Positions 18,132 through 25,995 of a stretch of DNA of 64,000 nt are shown here, in pieces. A program made the translations under genes and the position numbers. The stretch's first letter is position 1, and every line of letters begins with the position of its first letter. The stretch is from Hymenobacter siberiensis. Its GTDB lineage: Bacteria > Bacteroidota > Bacteroidia > Cytophagales > Hymenobacteraceae. The stretch spans positions 3,534,001-3,598,000 of the forward strand of contig NZ_JAHLZY020000001.1 of the NCBI RefSeq assembly GCF_018967865.2, read 5' to 3'. Below the pieces are notes generated by a model. That model ran no database searches and was not told where the DNA came from. It saw only the letters and a program-made list of their open reading frames with translations.

Positions 18132-18812
18132 ATGCCCCTGCACTCCCTCCAGCGCCTCTCCCCTACTGCCGTGCTGGGCCTCTGGCACCTCACCGAAACG
18201 CCTGCCGAGCTCTGGGCCGGGCTGCCCAACGCTGCCACCTACCAGCCGCTGCTGCCCGCCACCGCCGACCCCAAACGCCAGGCGCAGTGGCTGGCCGGCC
18301 GCCGGCTGGCCCACGCGCTATTCAACGAATTGCCCACGCCCGTAGCGCCCGAAACCGTGGTGCGCAACGATGCCACCGGCCGACCCTGGCTGGCCGGCGC
18401 GCCCGCCGATACGGTGGTTTCGCTGTCGCACTCCGGCGAGTGGGCGGCGGCCCTGCTGGCCCAGGATGGCCGGGCCGGGGTCGATATTGAGTTCATTCGC
18501 GACAAGGCCCAGCGGCTGGCCGGAAAATTTCTGGCCGAAAACGAGTGGGCCCACGCCCGCGCCACCCCTATGGCCGCAGCGGATGCCCATTACACCCTGC
18601 TCTGGAGCGCCAAAGAAGCCCTGTATAAGCTGGCGGCCCGGCGCGGCATCATTTTCCGCCAACAGCTGCTGCTTCACGAATTTAGCGCGGCTAAATCCGG
18701 CGAAATCCCCGCTACGTTAGTGCTGGACGGGGCCCAGACCCGGCACCGCATTTGCTATACCCAACCCGCACCCGGCTACGTGCTCACGTACTGCCACGAA
18801 CCGGCCGGGTAG
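18132..18812 (+). CDS. 4'-phosphopantetheinyl transferase superfamily protein
   Basis: A 226-residue Sfp-type enzyme. The motifs are in order: VSLSHSGEWAAALLA at about 96-110, GVDIEFI at 116-122 (Mg-binding D and E) and LWSAKEALYKLAARRG at 157-172. It transfers the phosphopantetheine arm of CoA to a carrier protein serine in the cytosol, making holo acyl or peptidyl carrier proteins. Length fits the Sfp/EntD-like class rather than the short AcpS class. No polyketide or peptide synthase is in the window, so the target carrier cannot be named. It may be read with the redoxin gene 43 bases downstream. Confidence 0.9.
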   Translation: MPLHSLQRLSPTAVLGLWHLTETPAELWAGLPNAATYQPLLPATADPKRQAQWLAGRRLAHALFNELPTPVAPETVVRNDATGRPWLAGAPADTVVSLSHSGEWAAALLAQDGRAGVDIEFIRDKAQRLAGKFLAENEWAHARATPMAAADAHYTLLWSAKEALYKLAARRGIIFRQQLLLHEFSAAKSGEIPATLVLDGAQTRHRICYTQPAPGYVLTYCHEPAG

Positions 18813-18855
18813 CCGCCAAGCAGTAGCCCGCGCCGTTTTGCCTTACCTTACCGCC

Positions 18856-19437
18856 ATGTCTTTTCGCCGAATCTCTATTCTCACCGCCGTAACCCTGCTG
18901 GCCATTTCGCTCGCCGTGGGCGTGGCCCGCGCCCAGGCCGGCGGCACCGTCACCGATTTCACCCTGAAAACTGCCGCCAATGCCGACGTCGCCCTGAAAA
19001 GCTACGCCAAGGACAAGGCCGTGGTGGTGGTGTTTCTGAACCCGGCCTGCGCATTTTCGCGCCTCTATCAGGAGCGGCTGGCCTTGCTCAGCAGCGCCTA
19101 CCGGGGCCGGGGCGTGCAGTTCCTGTTCATCAACGTGCCCATCAACCTCGATGCGCCCGGTACCGCCGCCCCCGGCGAGGTCGAGCTGCCCACCCTCACC
19201 GATGCCAGCCAGCAGGTGGCCGGCCTGCTGGGCGTAACCAAAACCGCCGAGGCCGTAGTGCTGGAGCCCGCCGGCAAGGGCTTCGCCATCCGCTACCGCG
19301 GTGCCATCGACGACAACCCGCAGGTGGCCGGCAGCGTGCAGCAGCATTACCTGAAGCAGGTGCTCGACAACGTACTGGCCGGCCGCCCCAGTGGCGTAGC
19401 CGACAAGCGCGCCGCCGGCTGCCTGATTAAGCGGTAA
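18856..19437 (+). CDS. Exported redoxin-domain protein (thioredoxin-like)
   Basis: A 193-residue protein with a signal peptide (SFRRISILTAVTLLAISLAV..ARAQ). The fold begins VTDFTLKTAANADVALKSYA and has the strand VVVVFLNPACAFSRLYQERL, where a single cysteine stands at the position of the redox-active site, as in one group of AhpC/TSA-like redoxins. A second cysteine is near the end (AAGCLIKR), which often completes the pair in this group. A periplasmic thiol reductase or peroxidase role is inferred. The ATG at 18856 starts the signal peptide; one 18 bases earlier only adds MPYLTA. Confidence 0.75.
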   Translation: MSFRRISILTAVTLLAISLAVGVARAQAGGTVTDFTLKTAANADVALKSYAKDKAVVVVFLNPACAFSRLYQERLALLSSAYRGRGVQFLFINVPINLDAPGTAAPGEVELPTLTDASQQVAGLLGVTKTAEAVVLEPAGKGFAIRYRGAIDDNPQVAGSVQQHYLKQVLDNVLAGRPSGVADKRAAGCLIKR

Positions 19438-19448
19438 TCGGTTCAGCA

Positions 19449-19492
19449 GAACGTCATGCCGAGCGCCGCCGAGGCAGATCGGCATGACGTTC
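19449..19492. repeat. Short type-1 palindrome
   Basis: GAACGTCATGCC...GGCATGACGTTC, 12-base perfect arms at 19449-19460 and 19481-19492. It ends 9 bases from the stop of the AraC-like fragment. A close relative is at 46406-46445. Confidence 0.8.
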
Positions 19493-19500
19493 CTGTTTAT

Positions 19501-19770
19501 TCACACACAAGCCTCATAGCTCAAACGGAAGGCTACTGCGCCGAAAACCGGAAGGCGGCCGTAGTGCACCTTACCCCGGAGGTTCTTCTTCAGCCACACG
19601 CTGTAGAAGTGCTGCACCACGGGCATCAGCTTGTCGGGCAGCACGTTGCCACGGTTTTGCTCCAGGTCGATGACAGTGAGCAGCGGGTGGGCCAGCGCGG
19701 GCAGCCCGCAGAAGCGGGCGTAGTCCGTCACGGTATGCAGCACGCGGATTTCGGGAGGCGGCGGTTTCAT
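19501..19770 (-). pseudogene. AraC-family regulator, N-terminal fragment
   Basis: An 89-residue frame whose sequence (VTDYARFCGLPALAHPLLTV then IDLEQ..LPDKLMPVVQHFYSVWLKKNLRGKVHYG) resembles the N-terminal sensor region of Bacteroidota AraC-type regulators, where GLPKPEHPL and FYTIALKKN are common. It stops after FRLSYEACV, with no DNA-binding helix-turn-helix domains, and a type-1 palindrome follows at once. The rest (some 200 residues) is absent from the window, so a 3' deletion joined to the repeat is inferred. Assignment is by eye and moderate. Confidence 0.55.
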
Positions 19771-20378
19771 GCGTTTGTTTTTAACTTTTGTCATCCAAAG
19801 CTTGCGAAGGATGATAAACCACGACGCTATTACTGCCGGTACTCCGCAGCGGCCCGCGCCAGGTGCTGCGCGAGAAATTTCAGAATCTCCGCCTGCAGCT
19901 CCCCTTGAAACTGCGCCCGGTCGAACCCCGGTGGGTCCTGTGAGGGCGGAAAGGCCGGGCCCGTTCGGGCCGCCGGAAATGGACTGAGAAAGGAATAATG
20001 GCCCGCGTTTTCGACGTTGCGGTGCTGCACCCGCCGGCGGTCGGCCACACCATTGAGCACGATTTGGGCGTGGAAATCGGGGGTCCACTCGTCTTTTTCG
20101 CCCGTCAGCAGCAGGATGGGCACCCGTATGTTGCGCAGGGCTGCCGCCGCCCGGTACCACACGGTGGCCGGGGCCAGCAATACCAGCGCCCGCACTCGCG
20201 CATCGGGCACTACGGGAATAGGCTGCGGCGTGCCGTCGGCGTGTTCGTGGGGGAGCGAGCCCGGCAGGCCGCCAGCCAGCGCCAGCGCCGTGTAGCCGCC
20301 CAGCGAGTGCCCAATCAGCGCCACCCAATCGGGCCGCAGCGCCGCCCCGAATTCCGCCAGCAGCCCATCAATGGCTAG

Positions 20379-21214
20379 AGCGTGAGGACAATAAAAGATT
20401 TATTTATTTATCTAAGCCAATCTAGCGTAGCACCAATATACCAAAAGGCGAGGAAGGAAACGGCGGTTTTTTCGTAGCGGGTGGCCAGGCGGCGGTATTG
20501 CTTGAGGCGGCCAAAAAAGCGCTCGACTTTGTTGCGGTCGCGGTAGGTTTCTTCGTCCATTGCCAAGGGTTCTACCCGGTTGGGATGGCTGGGAATGACG
20601 GCTTCGATGCCCCTTTCGGTGCAATAGGCGCGGGTTGCGTCGCTGTCGTAAGCCGTGTCGGCCAGCACTTTGCCCGGCTGCAGGTCCGCCAGCAAGGGCA
20701 GCGCCTGCGGGCTGTCGCCCGCCTGGCCTTCGGTCGCAATCAGCCGCACGGCGTTGCCCAGCGACTCCACGCAGGCGTGAATTTTGGTGCCGATGCCCCC
20801 GCGGCTGCGTCCGAGGCACTCGGTGGCGGCGTTACTTTTTTTTGGCCCGCTGAATGCTGGTGCGCCCGCACGACGGTCGAATCGAGCATGACCCAGTCCA
20901 GTTCGGGGGCTTGCAGGGCCTGGAAGGCCCGCTCCCAAACCCCTTTGGTCGCCATGCGCCGGAAGCGCTTGCACACGGTGTTGAATTTGCCGAAGCGTTC
21001 GGGCAGGTCGGCCCACGGGCAACCGGTGCGCATTATCCACACGACCGCGTTGAAAAACAAGCGGTTGTCTTTGCCCGTTACCCCGCAATCCGTGGCTTTA
21101 CCCGACAAAAGGGGACTCACCGCCAGCCATTGAGCATCGCTAATCTCATGTCTTCTCATAAATAATTTCTTCGTTATAAACGATTGCCAAAGCAAAGGTA
21201 ATTGTCCTCACGCT
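20379..21214 (-). mobile_element. IS5-family insertion sequence (836 bp) with 14-bp TIRs and CTAG duplication
   Basis: The ends are perfect 14-bp terminal inverted repeats, AGCGTGAGGACAAT at 20379-20392 and its complement at 21201-21214. Direct CTAG copies flank it at 20375-20378 and 21215-21218; CTAG suits the YTAR target known for IS5 relatives. The element carries one two-frame transposase gene on the reverse strand and nothing else. Its length and frameshift organisation suit the IS427-type group. Clean ends, intact frames and an exactly restorable target gene point to a recent insertion. Confidence 0.93.
20408..21159 (-). CDS. IS5-family DDE transposase made by programmed -1 frameshift
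   Basis: Frame A starts MRRHEISDAQWLAVSPLLSG and includes TGCPWADLPERFGKFNTVCK and VMLDSTVVRAHQHSAGQKK (first catalytic D in DST). Frame B supplies GRSRGGIGTKIHACVESLGN, LADTAYDSDATR (second D) and RNKVERFFGRLKQYRRLATR (the E, with the usual R-x-x-VERxF context). The frames overlap at a run of eight A on the reverse strand (20836-20843), where a -1 slip joins them into about 250 residues, as known for IS427-type elements. It catalyses cut-and-paste transposition at the 14-bp ends. The start at 21159 is preferred over an ATG 36 bases upstream by family N-terminus. Confidence 0.9.
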
Positions 21215-21638
21215 CTAGGCTGAGGTGGCGCGGCCGGGCCACGAGGTTATCGGCCGTGTTATGCCAGGCGTTGTCGTCGCAATGGTTGGCGTGGTGGCGC
21301 GGCAGGCCCACCACAAAGCCGTGGCGGGCCAGGTAGTGCGCCAGCAGCCGGTGCGTGAGCGGCGAACCGCCAGTGCCGTGCGAAACCAGCACCACCGGCA
21401 ACGGGCCGGGGTTGATGGGCGCATCCAAGGCCACATCGAGGGTATAGGGCCCAATGGCTTCGGGCCGGCCGGGGGTACTGCTGGGGTACAGCACCAGCAG
21501 CGGGAAGGTGAGGCCCAGCGCCTCATCCGTGATTTCCAGGGTACGGCAGCCTACGAAATTGGGCATGGTTGAAGGGGTTGGCGAAAGGGTAAACTTAGGG
21601 GCTAGCGTGGTTGCAGAAACCCAAGCAGCCCACGCATA

Positions 21639-21730
21639 TCATACTGAGCTTGTCGAAGCATCTCACCCACTTGGTTGGGCAGATTGGATTGCGTTGCGCG
21701 GTAGAGATGCTTCGGCTCCACTCAGCATGA
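21639..21730. repeat. Type-1 intergenic palindromic element
   Basis: TCATACTGAGCTTGTCGAAG pairs with the inverted arm ending CTCAGCATGA; the inner arms are GCATCTC and GAGATGC. It lies between the disrupted hydrolase start and the end of the first aldo/keto reductase. Confidence 0.75.
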
Positions 21731-21767
21731 CGTTCTTAATGTTTGGCAATTCCCCTTTTCGCTTCGC

Positions 21768-22765
21768 CTAAAAGCCCGCCGGATACGCCGCGCCCACCGG
21801 ACTACCCACCGGCATCATAGCCTCCAGTTCAGCTAATTCCGACGGACTCAGCGCTATACCGGCGGCGGCCACGTTCAACTCCAGATACTTGCGGCGCTTG
21901 GTGCCGGGGATGGCCACCACGCTCTGCGCCAGCACCCAGGCCAAGGCCAGCTGCGCGGTGGTTACGCCCTTGGTTTGGGCCAGGGCTTCCAGCTTTTCCA
22001 CCAGGGCCAGGTTTTTGTAGAAGTTTTCGCCCTGGTAACGCGGGAACCAGCGGCGCGAGTCGTTGGGCTCAAAGTCGTCGGGGGTTTTGATGTCGCCCGA
22101 CAAAAGCCCCGACCCATCGGCGAATAGCCCACGAAACCGATGCCCAGGGTGCGGGCGGCGTGCAGGCTGCCGCTTTCCTCCACGCCCCTATCGAAGAGCG
22201 AATACTCGGTTTGCAGGGCCGTGATGGGGTGCACGGCGTGGGCCCGACGCAGGATGTCGGGCGACACCTCGCTCAGGCCCAGGAAGCGCACTTTGCCTTC
22301 TTCCACGAAGCGGCTCATCATGCCCACGCTGTCCTCAATAGGCGTATTGGGGTCGAGGCGATGCAGGTAGTAGAGGTCGATGTAGTCGGTGCCCAGGTTG
22401 CGCAGCGAGCGTTCGATGGACTTGCGGGCGTAGTCGGGTCGGCCGTTGAGCTTGCCGGTGAACTGCTCATCGTCGCTCACCTCGAAGCCGAATTTGGTGG
22501 CCAGAATAACGTCGGCCCGGCGGCCGGGCAGCACTTTGGCCACCAGCCGCTCGTTCAGCATGGGGCCGTAGAGGTCGGCGGTGTCGAGCAGGTTGATGCC
22601 CAGCTCCAGGGCGCGGTGCAGGGTGGCCAGGCTCTCGGCTTCGTCGGCCTCGCCATACATGCTCATGCCGTTGCCAGCGGCCGTCATGCCCATGCAGCCC
22701 AGGCCTTCCACGGGCACTTCCAGGCCCTGGCTGCCGAGGGCTACGCGTTTGATTTCAGTTGTCAT
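21768..22765 (-). pseudogene. Aldo/keto reductase 1, frameshifted
   Basis: Full-length homology to NADPH-dependent aldo/keto reductases: EVPVEGLGCMGMTAAGNGMS, LGINLLDTADLYGPMLNERL (catalytic D and Y), VILATKFGFEV, YIDLYYLHRLDPNTPIEDSV and GFVGYSPMGRGF. At about 22108-22112 the frame breaks: the reverse strand has CTTTTG where CTTTTTG would give the expected GRGFLSGDIKTPDDFEPNDS. The second part then runs RYQGENFYKNLALVEKLEAL to IPGTKRRKYLELNVAAAGIA and stop. One lost T in a homopolymer explains it, so a sequencing error is possible, but the adjacent paralogue is also broken. The start at 22765 begins MTTEIKRVALGSQ. Confidence 0.8.
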
Positions 22766-22864
22766 TAGGGGGTTGATTTTGATGAGGTTTTGATACCTCA
22801 AAGATCCGGCCCGCCTACGCCGACGGACCTACACAAAACCCCGCTTCTGCAACACAAAACGCGG

Positions 22865-23904
22865 CTACTGCCAGCCCTGCACGCTGCCGCCGCCAAATAC
22901 GACGCGCTTCAGCATGGGCCAAATCCGGTCCTGAAACGGGTCGAGAATGCTGGCATCGTCCAAGGTCTTCAGCTGCGCGGGGCTGAGCTGAATATCGAGC
23001 GCCACCAGGCTGTCGTGCAGCTGCGCCACCTTGCTGGCCCCCACAATGAGCGAGGTGATGCCCGGCTGGGCCGCCACGCCAGCGCCACCTGCGCCAGCGG
23101 CCGGCCCAAGTCGGCCGCCACCGGCCGCAGGGCTTCCAGCACCTGCCAGTTGTGGTCGGTGAATTTCATGTTGCCGAAGGAATTGGGACCGGTGAGGCGG
23201 CCTTCGCCGCTGGCCCCGGCACCTTCCCGCTCGTACTTCCTGGCCAGAAAACCGGCCGCCAGCGGGTTCCAAGGCGTGATGCCCAGCCCCAAATTCAGGG
23301 CGGCGGGCACGTGCTCCCGCTCGATGGAGCGCGCCACCAGGGAGTATTCCATTTGCAGGGCAATGGGGTCGGGCACGCCGTGGGCGGGGGCCAGCGTAGC
23401 GGCTTTGGTGGCATACCAGGCCGGCACGTTGCTGAAGGCGAAGTAGCGGATGCGGCCGGCCCGCACCAGGTCGCCGAGGGTTTGCAGCGTTTCCTCCACG
23501 GGCGTCACGCCGTCGTAGGCGTGCAGCCAGTAGAGGTCGGCGTAGTCGGTTTTGAGGCGGCGCAGCGAGCCCTCCAGGGCGCGGTGAATGTTTTTGCGGC
23601 CGTTGCCGCCCAAGTTGGGGTTGCCGGCCTGCCCGCCGAAGCTGAACTTGGTGGCCAGCACCACTTGGTCGCGCAGGTGGCGGCCAGCAATGTAGAGGCC
23701 CAGCATTTCCTCGCTCTGCCCGCCCGAATACACATCGGCAGTGTCCACGAAGTTGCTGCCGGCATCCACGTAAGCATTGAAAACGGCTTCGGACACGTCG
23801 TCACCCGAGCCCCAGCGCGGGGTGCCAAACGTCATGGTGCCCAGCGCCAGCGGGCTTACCACCAGGCCGGAGCGGCGCAGGGTGCGAAAATCGGTGATTT
23901 TCAT
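22865..23904 (-). pseudogene. Aldo/keto reductase 2, frameshifted
   Basis: A second aldo/keto reductase of a different subgroup: SGLVVSPLALGTMTFGTPRW, VDAGSNFVDTADVYSGGQSE (catalytic D and Y), VVLATKFSFGGQAGNPNLGG, YADLYWLHAYDGVTPVEETL and GLGITPWNPLAAGFLARKYE. Near 23083 the frame fails after PLAQVALAW; the correct continuation VAAQPGITSLIVGASKVAQL lies in another frame, consistent with a 2-base loss. The remaining C-terminus ends VVFGGGSVQGWQ. The shift is in no long homopolymer. Expected role: NADPH-linked reduction of carbonyls, substrate unknown. Confidence 0.8.
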
Positions 23905-24029
23905 CAGGAATAGACCTACTGCCGAAGCGGAGCTGCTTCAGCTACTGGAACAGCCAGCATCCCGCTAAGGTCACCTTGGCCCGAGCGGTCTGGGCTATAC
24001 AAACCGCCGTTTCTACAACACAAAACGAA

Positions 24030-24117
24030 GTAGGGTTCGGGGCTTGCCCCCGCCCGTCGTTGAATGGTTCATGTGGAGGCCGTTCAACGACGGGCGGGGG
24101 CAAGCCCCGCACCCTAC
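24030..24117. repeat. Type-3 inverted repeat (GTAGGGTTCGGGGCTTGCCC...)
   Basis: Arms 24030-24064 and 24083-24117 are 35 bases each with one mismatch, separated by 18 bases. A single diverged arm of the same family lies at 25030-25062. Confidence 0.9.
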
Positions 24118-24129
24118 GAAAATCTCCTG

Positions 24130-24963
24130 CTACTCCAGAATGCTCAGCAGCAACGCCACCTCAGCCGCTTTCACCGGCTCCTGCAAGCGTTCGAAGCTCA
24201 TTTGCAGGTTGCGCATGGCGCGGCGCACAATGTCGAGGTGCGAGCAGGGCTCGAAAAAAATGGGGTTGGGCGTGATGTTAAGCTGGGCCACGTAGTGCTC
24301 GATATCGGTGCGCGAAAGCACCAGGCCCCGGTTGTAGCAGTTGATGTAGAACGGCTCGGCCCCCGGCAGCTCGGGCCGAAAGGTGAGCACGAACAGGTTG
24401 GGCAGGTTCACCCCAAAAACCGGCAAATCCAGCCGCTGGGCCACCAGCAGGTAAATCACGCAGAGCGTGAGCGGGTTGCCGCGCTTGGTTTCAATCACAC
24501 GCTGGAGCATGGAGTTGGCCGGCGAGTGGAAATGCTGGGTGTTGGCCGCGAACTTATGCTGCCGGAACATCACGAAATTCAGGGTTTGCACTTGGTCGGC
24601 GGGGTGCATTTCGGGGCGCAGGGCAGTCCAGGTTTCGAAGCGGAGCTGCTCGATGGCGCGATTCAGGGCCTGGTAGTCGGCATCAGGGTATTGATAGGTA
24701 TTCAGCAGCCACATGCCTTCGAGCAGGTCGGTGGCACCGGCTTCGCGCCACACTTTGAGGCGCTGCTGCAGGCCCTCAAACTGCAGGTGGTGAATCAAAT
24801 CCTCCAGTCGCTGCTGCTGCTGGCTGTCCAGAGTTTCTTCCCACGACTCCTCCAGAAAGGGAATGATGCTCTCGCCCAGGTTCTGAATTTTGTCCTGGAT
24901 TTGCGGCGCGATTTCCGGGTCGTCGAGCAGCGAGATAAGGGCTTTGATTTCTTTGTTGGTCAT
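24130..24963 (-). CDS. SirB1-like transglutaminase-family protein
   Basis: A 277-residue cytosolic protein. The C-terminal two thirds match the Transglut_core2/SirB1 family: QTLNFVMFRQHKFAANTQHF, SMLQRVIETKRGNPLTLCVI, YLLVAQRLDLPVFGVNLPNL and the end LQEPVKAAEVALLLSILE. C168 in PLTLCVIYLL is at the position of the transglutaminase-like cysteine, though many members lack full catalytic residues. The N-terminal 80 residues form a helical region (LISLLDDPEIAPQIQDKI). Molecular function is unknown. It is intact, unlike its neighbours on both sides. Confidence 0.75.
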   Translation of the reverse strand: MTNKEIKALISLLDDPEIAPQIQDKIQNLGESIIPFLEESWEETLDSQQQQRLEDLIHHLQFEGLQQRLKVWREAGATDLLEGMWLLNTYQYPDADYQALNRAIEQLRFETWTALRPEMHPADQVQTLNFVMFRQHKFAANTQHFHSPANSMLQRVIETKRGNPLTLCVIYLLVAQRLDLPVFGVNLPNLFVLTFRPELPGAEPFYINCYNRGLVLSRTDIEHYVAQLNITPNPIFFEPCSHLDIVRRAMRNLQMSFERLQEPVKAAEVALLLSILE

Positions 24964-25029
24964 GGATGCGAAACGGCCACCGCTAGGGTTGGGGGGGCGA
25001 ATTTAACACGTAACAGGGCCTTTTGGGTT

Positions 25030-25062
25030 TCAACGATGGGCAGGGGCAGGCCCCGTCCCTAA
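25030..25062. repeat. Single diverged arm of the type-3 repeat
   Basis: TTCAACGATGGGCAGGGGCA and the bases after it match the right arm at 24083-24117 with about six differences. It overlaps the stop codon of the poxB fragment. Confidence 0.65.
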
Positions 25063-25751
25063 CGGAACAAGTTTGTTTTGGCCATTTCCAGCAGCTCGGC
25101 GTGGGCTTCGGCGCAGCCAATACCGGCCATCATGGTCACCTTGCTACCCGCGTTCAACAATGCAGCCGCTTGCTGAATATCGGCTTCCGAAGGACGCAAC
25201 AAGCTGCGGCGGCCCAGGGTGGGCAGCCGTACTTCGGGGGCTTCGGCTTCGAGGTAAGCCACGTCGCCGGGAAAGACGACCACGGCCACGCCGCGCAGCC
25301 CCAGCGCCGCCGCCACGGCACTTTCAATGGTGTGCACGGCCTGCTCGGGCACCGAAATCAACTCGCAGAAGTGGCTGCATTCGCGGAACAGCCGCTCGGG
25401 ATGGGTTTCCTGAAAGTAGCCGGTCCCGATTTCCACGCTCGGAATCTGGGCGGCGAGGGCCAGCACCGACACGCGGCTGCGGTGGCAGTCGAACAGGCCG
25501 TTGATGAGGTGGGTGTTGCCCGGCCCGCAGGAGCCGGCACACACGGCGAGGTCGCCGGTGAGGTGGGCCTCCGCGCCGGCCGCGAAGGCCCCGCCTTCCT
25601 CGTGCCGCACGGCGATGAATTCGATGTCGGCACGGCCCCGAATGTTGTCGCTGATGCCGTTGAGGGAATCGCCCACCACGCCAAAAACGCGCTTGACGCC
25701 GGCGGCTACGAGGGTATCGACGATGATTTCAGCTACGGATTTTTTGGACAT
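25059..25751 (-). pseudogene. Pyruvate dehydrogenase (quinone)/PoxB-type, N-terminal fragment
   Basis: A 230-residue frame matching the N-terminal TPP-binding domain of PoxB-like enzymes: VKRVFGVVGDSLNGISDNIR, IAVRHEEGGAFAAGAEAHLT (with the conserved E), GDLAVCAGSCGPGNTHLING, SVEIGTGYFQETHPERLFRE and RGVAVVVFPGDVAYLEAE. Complete enzymes are near 580 residues; this one stops in the middle domain at ELLEMAKTNLFR, at a type-3 repeat arm, so the FAD- and second TPP-binding domains are missing. It cannot be catalytically competent. Start 25751 (MSKKSVAEIIVDTL) is preferred to an ATG 66 bases upstream. Confidence 0.8.
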
Positions 25752-25995
25752 AGCTTTCGGCGGTTGGGTCTGGGGGCTATGCAGAAGAAAGATGGGTTGG
25801 CAGTATTGGCGGGGCATTCTATTGGTAATTTAGCGCCTGTGCTTCATCCAGCGGTTCGCCTGTCGCAACATGTGGGGTATTGAGTGCATTTTCCGCAGCA
25901 GCGACGGGCTTCTTCATCGGGCAAGCCTTCCAGCTCAATCCGATTTCGCTGCAACCTGTTCCTATTCCTTTGTCGCTCAATGCTTTGCCCTGCCC

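Larger units (their letters stand above)
19830..21566 (-). pseudogene. Alpha/beta hydrolase gene interrupted by an IS5-type element
   Basis: Part 1 (21566 to 21215) begins MPNFVGCRTLEITDEALGLT and has PVVLVSHGTGGSPLTHRLLA, the oxyanion region. Part 2 (20378 to 19830) contains ALIGHSLGGYTALALAGG, with the nucleophile elbow GHSLGG, LLTGEKDEWTPD (acid) and ENAGHYSFL (histidine). Removing 20379-21214 and one CTAG copy joins them in frame (RPRHLSL then AIDGLLAEFGAALRPDWVAL), giving an intact 298-residue dienelactone-hydrolase-like protein. The insertion falls before the catalytic serine, so both halves are inactive. Confidence 0.9.
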
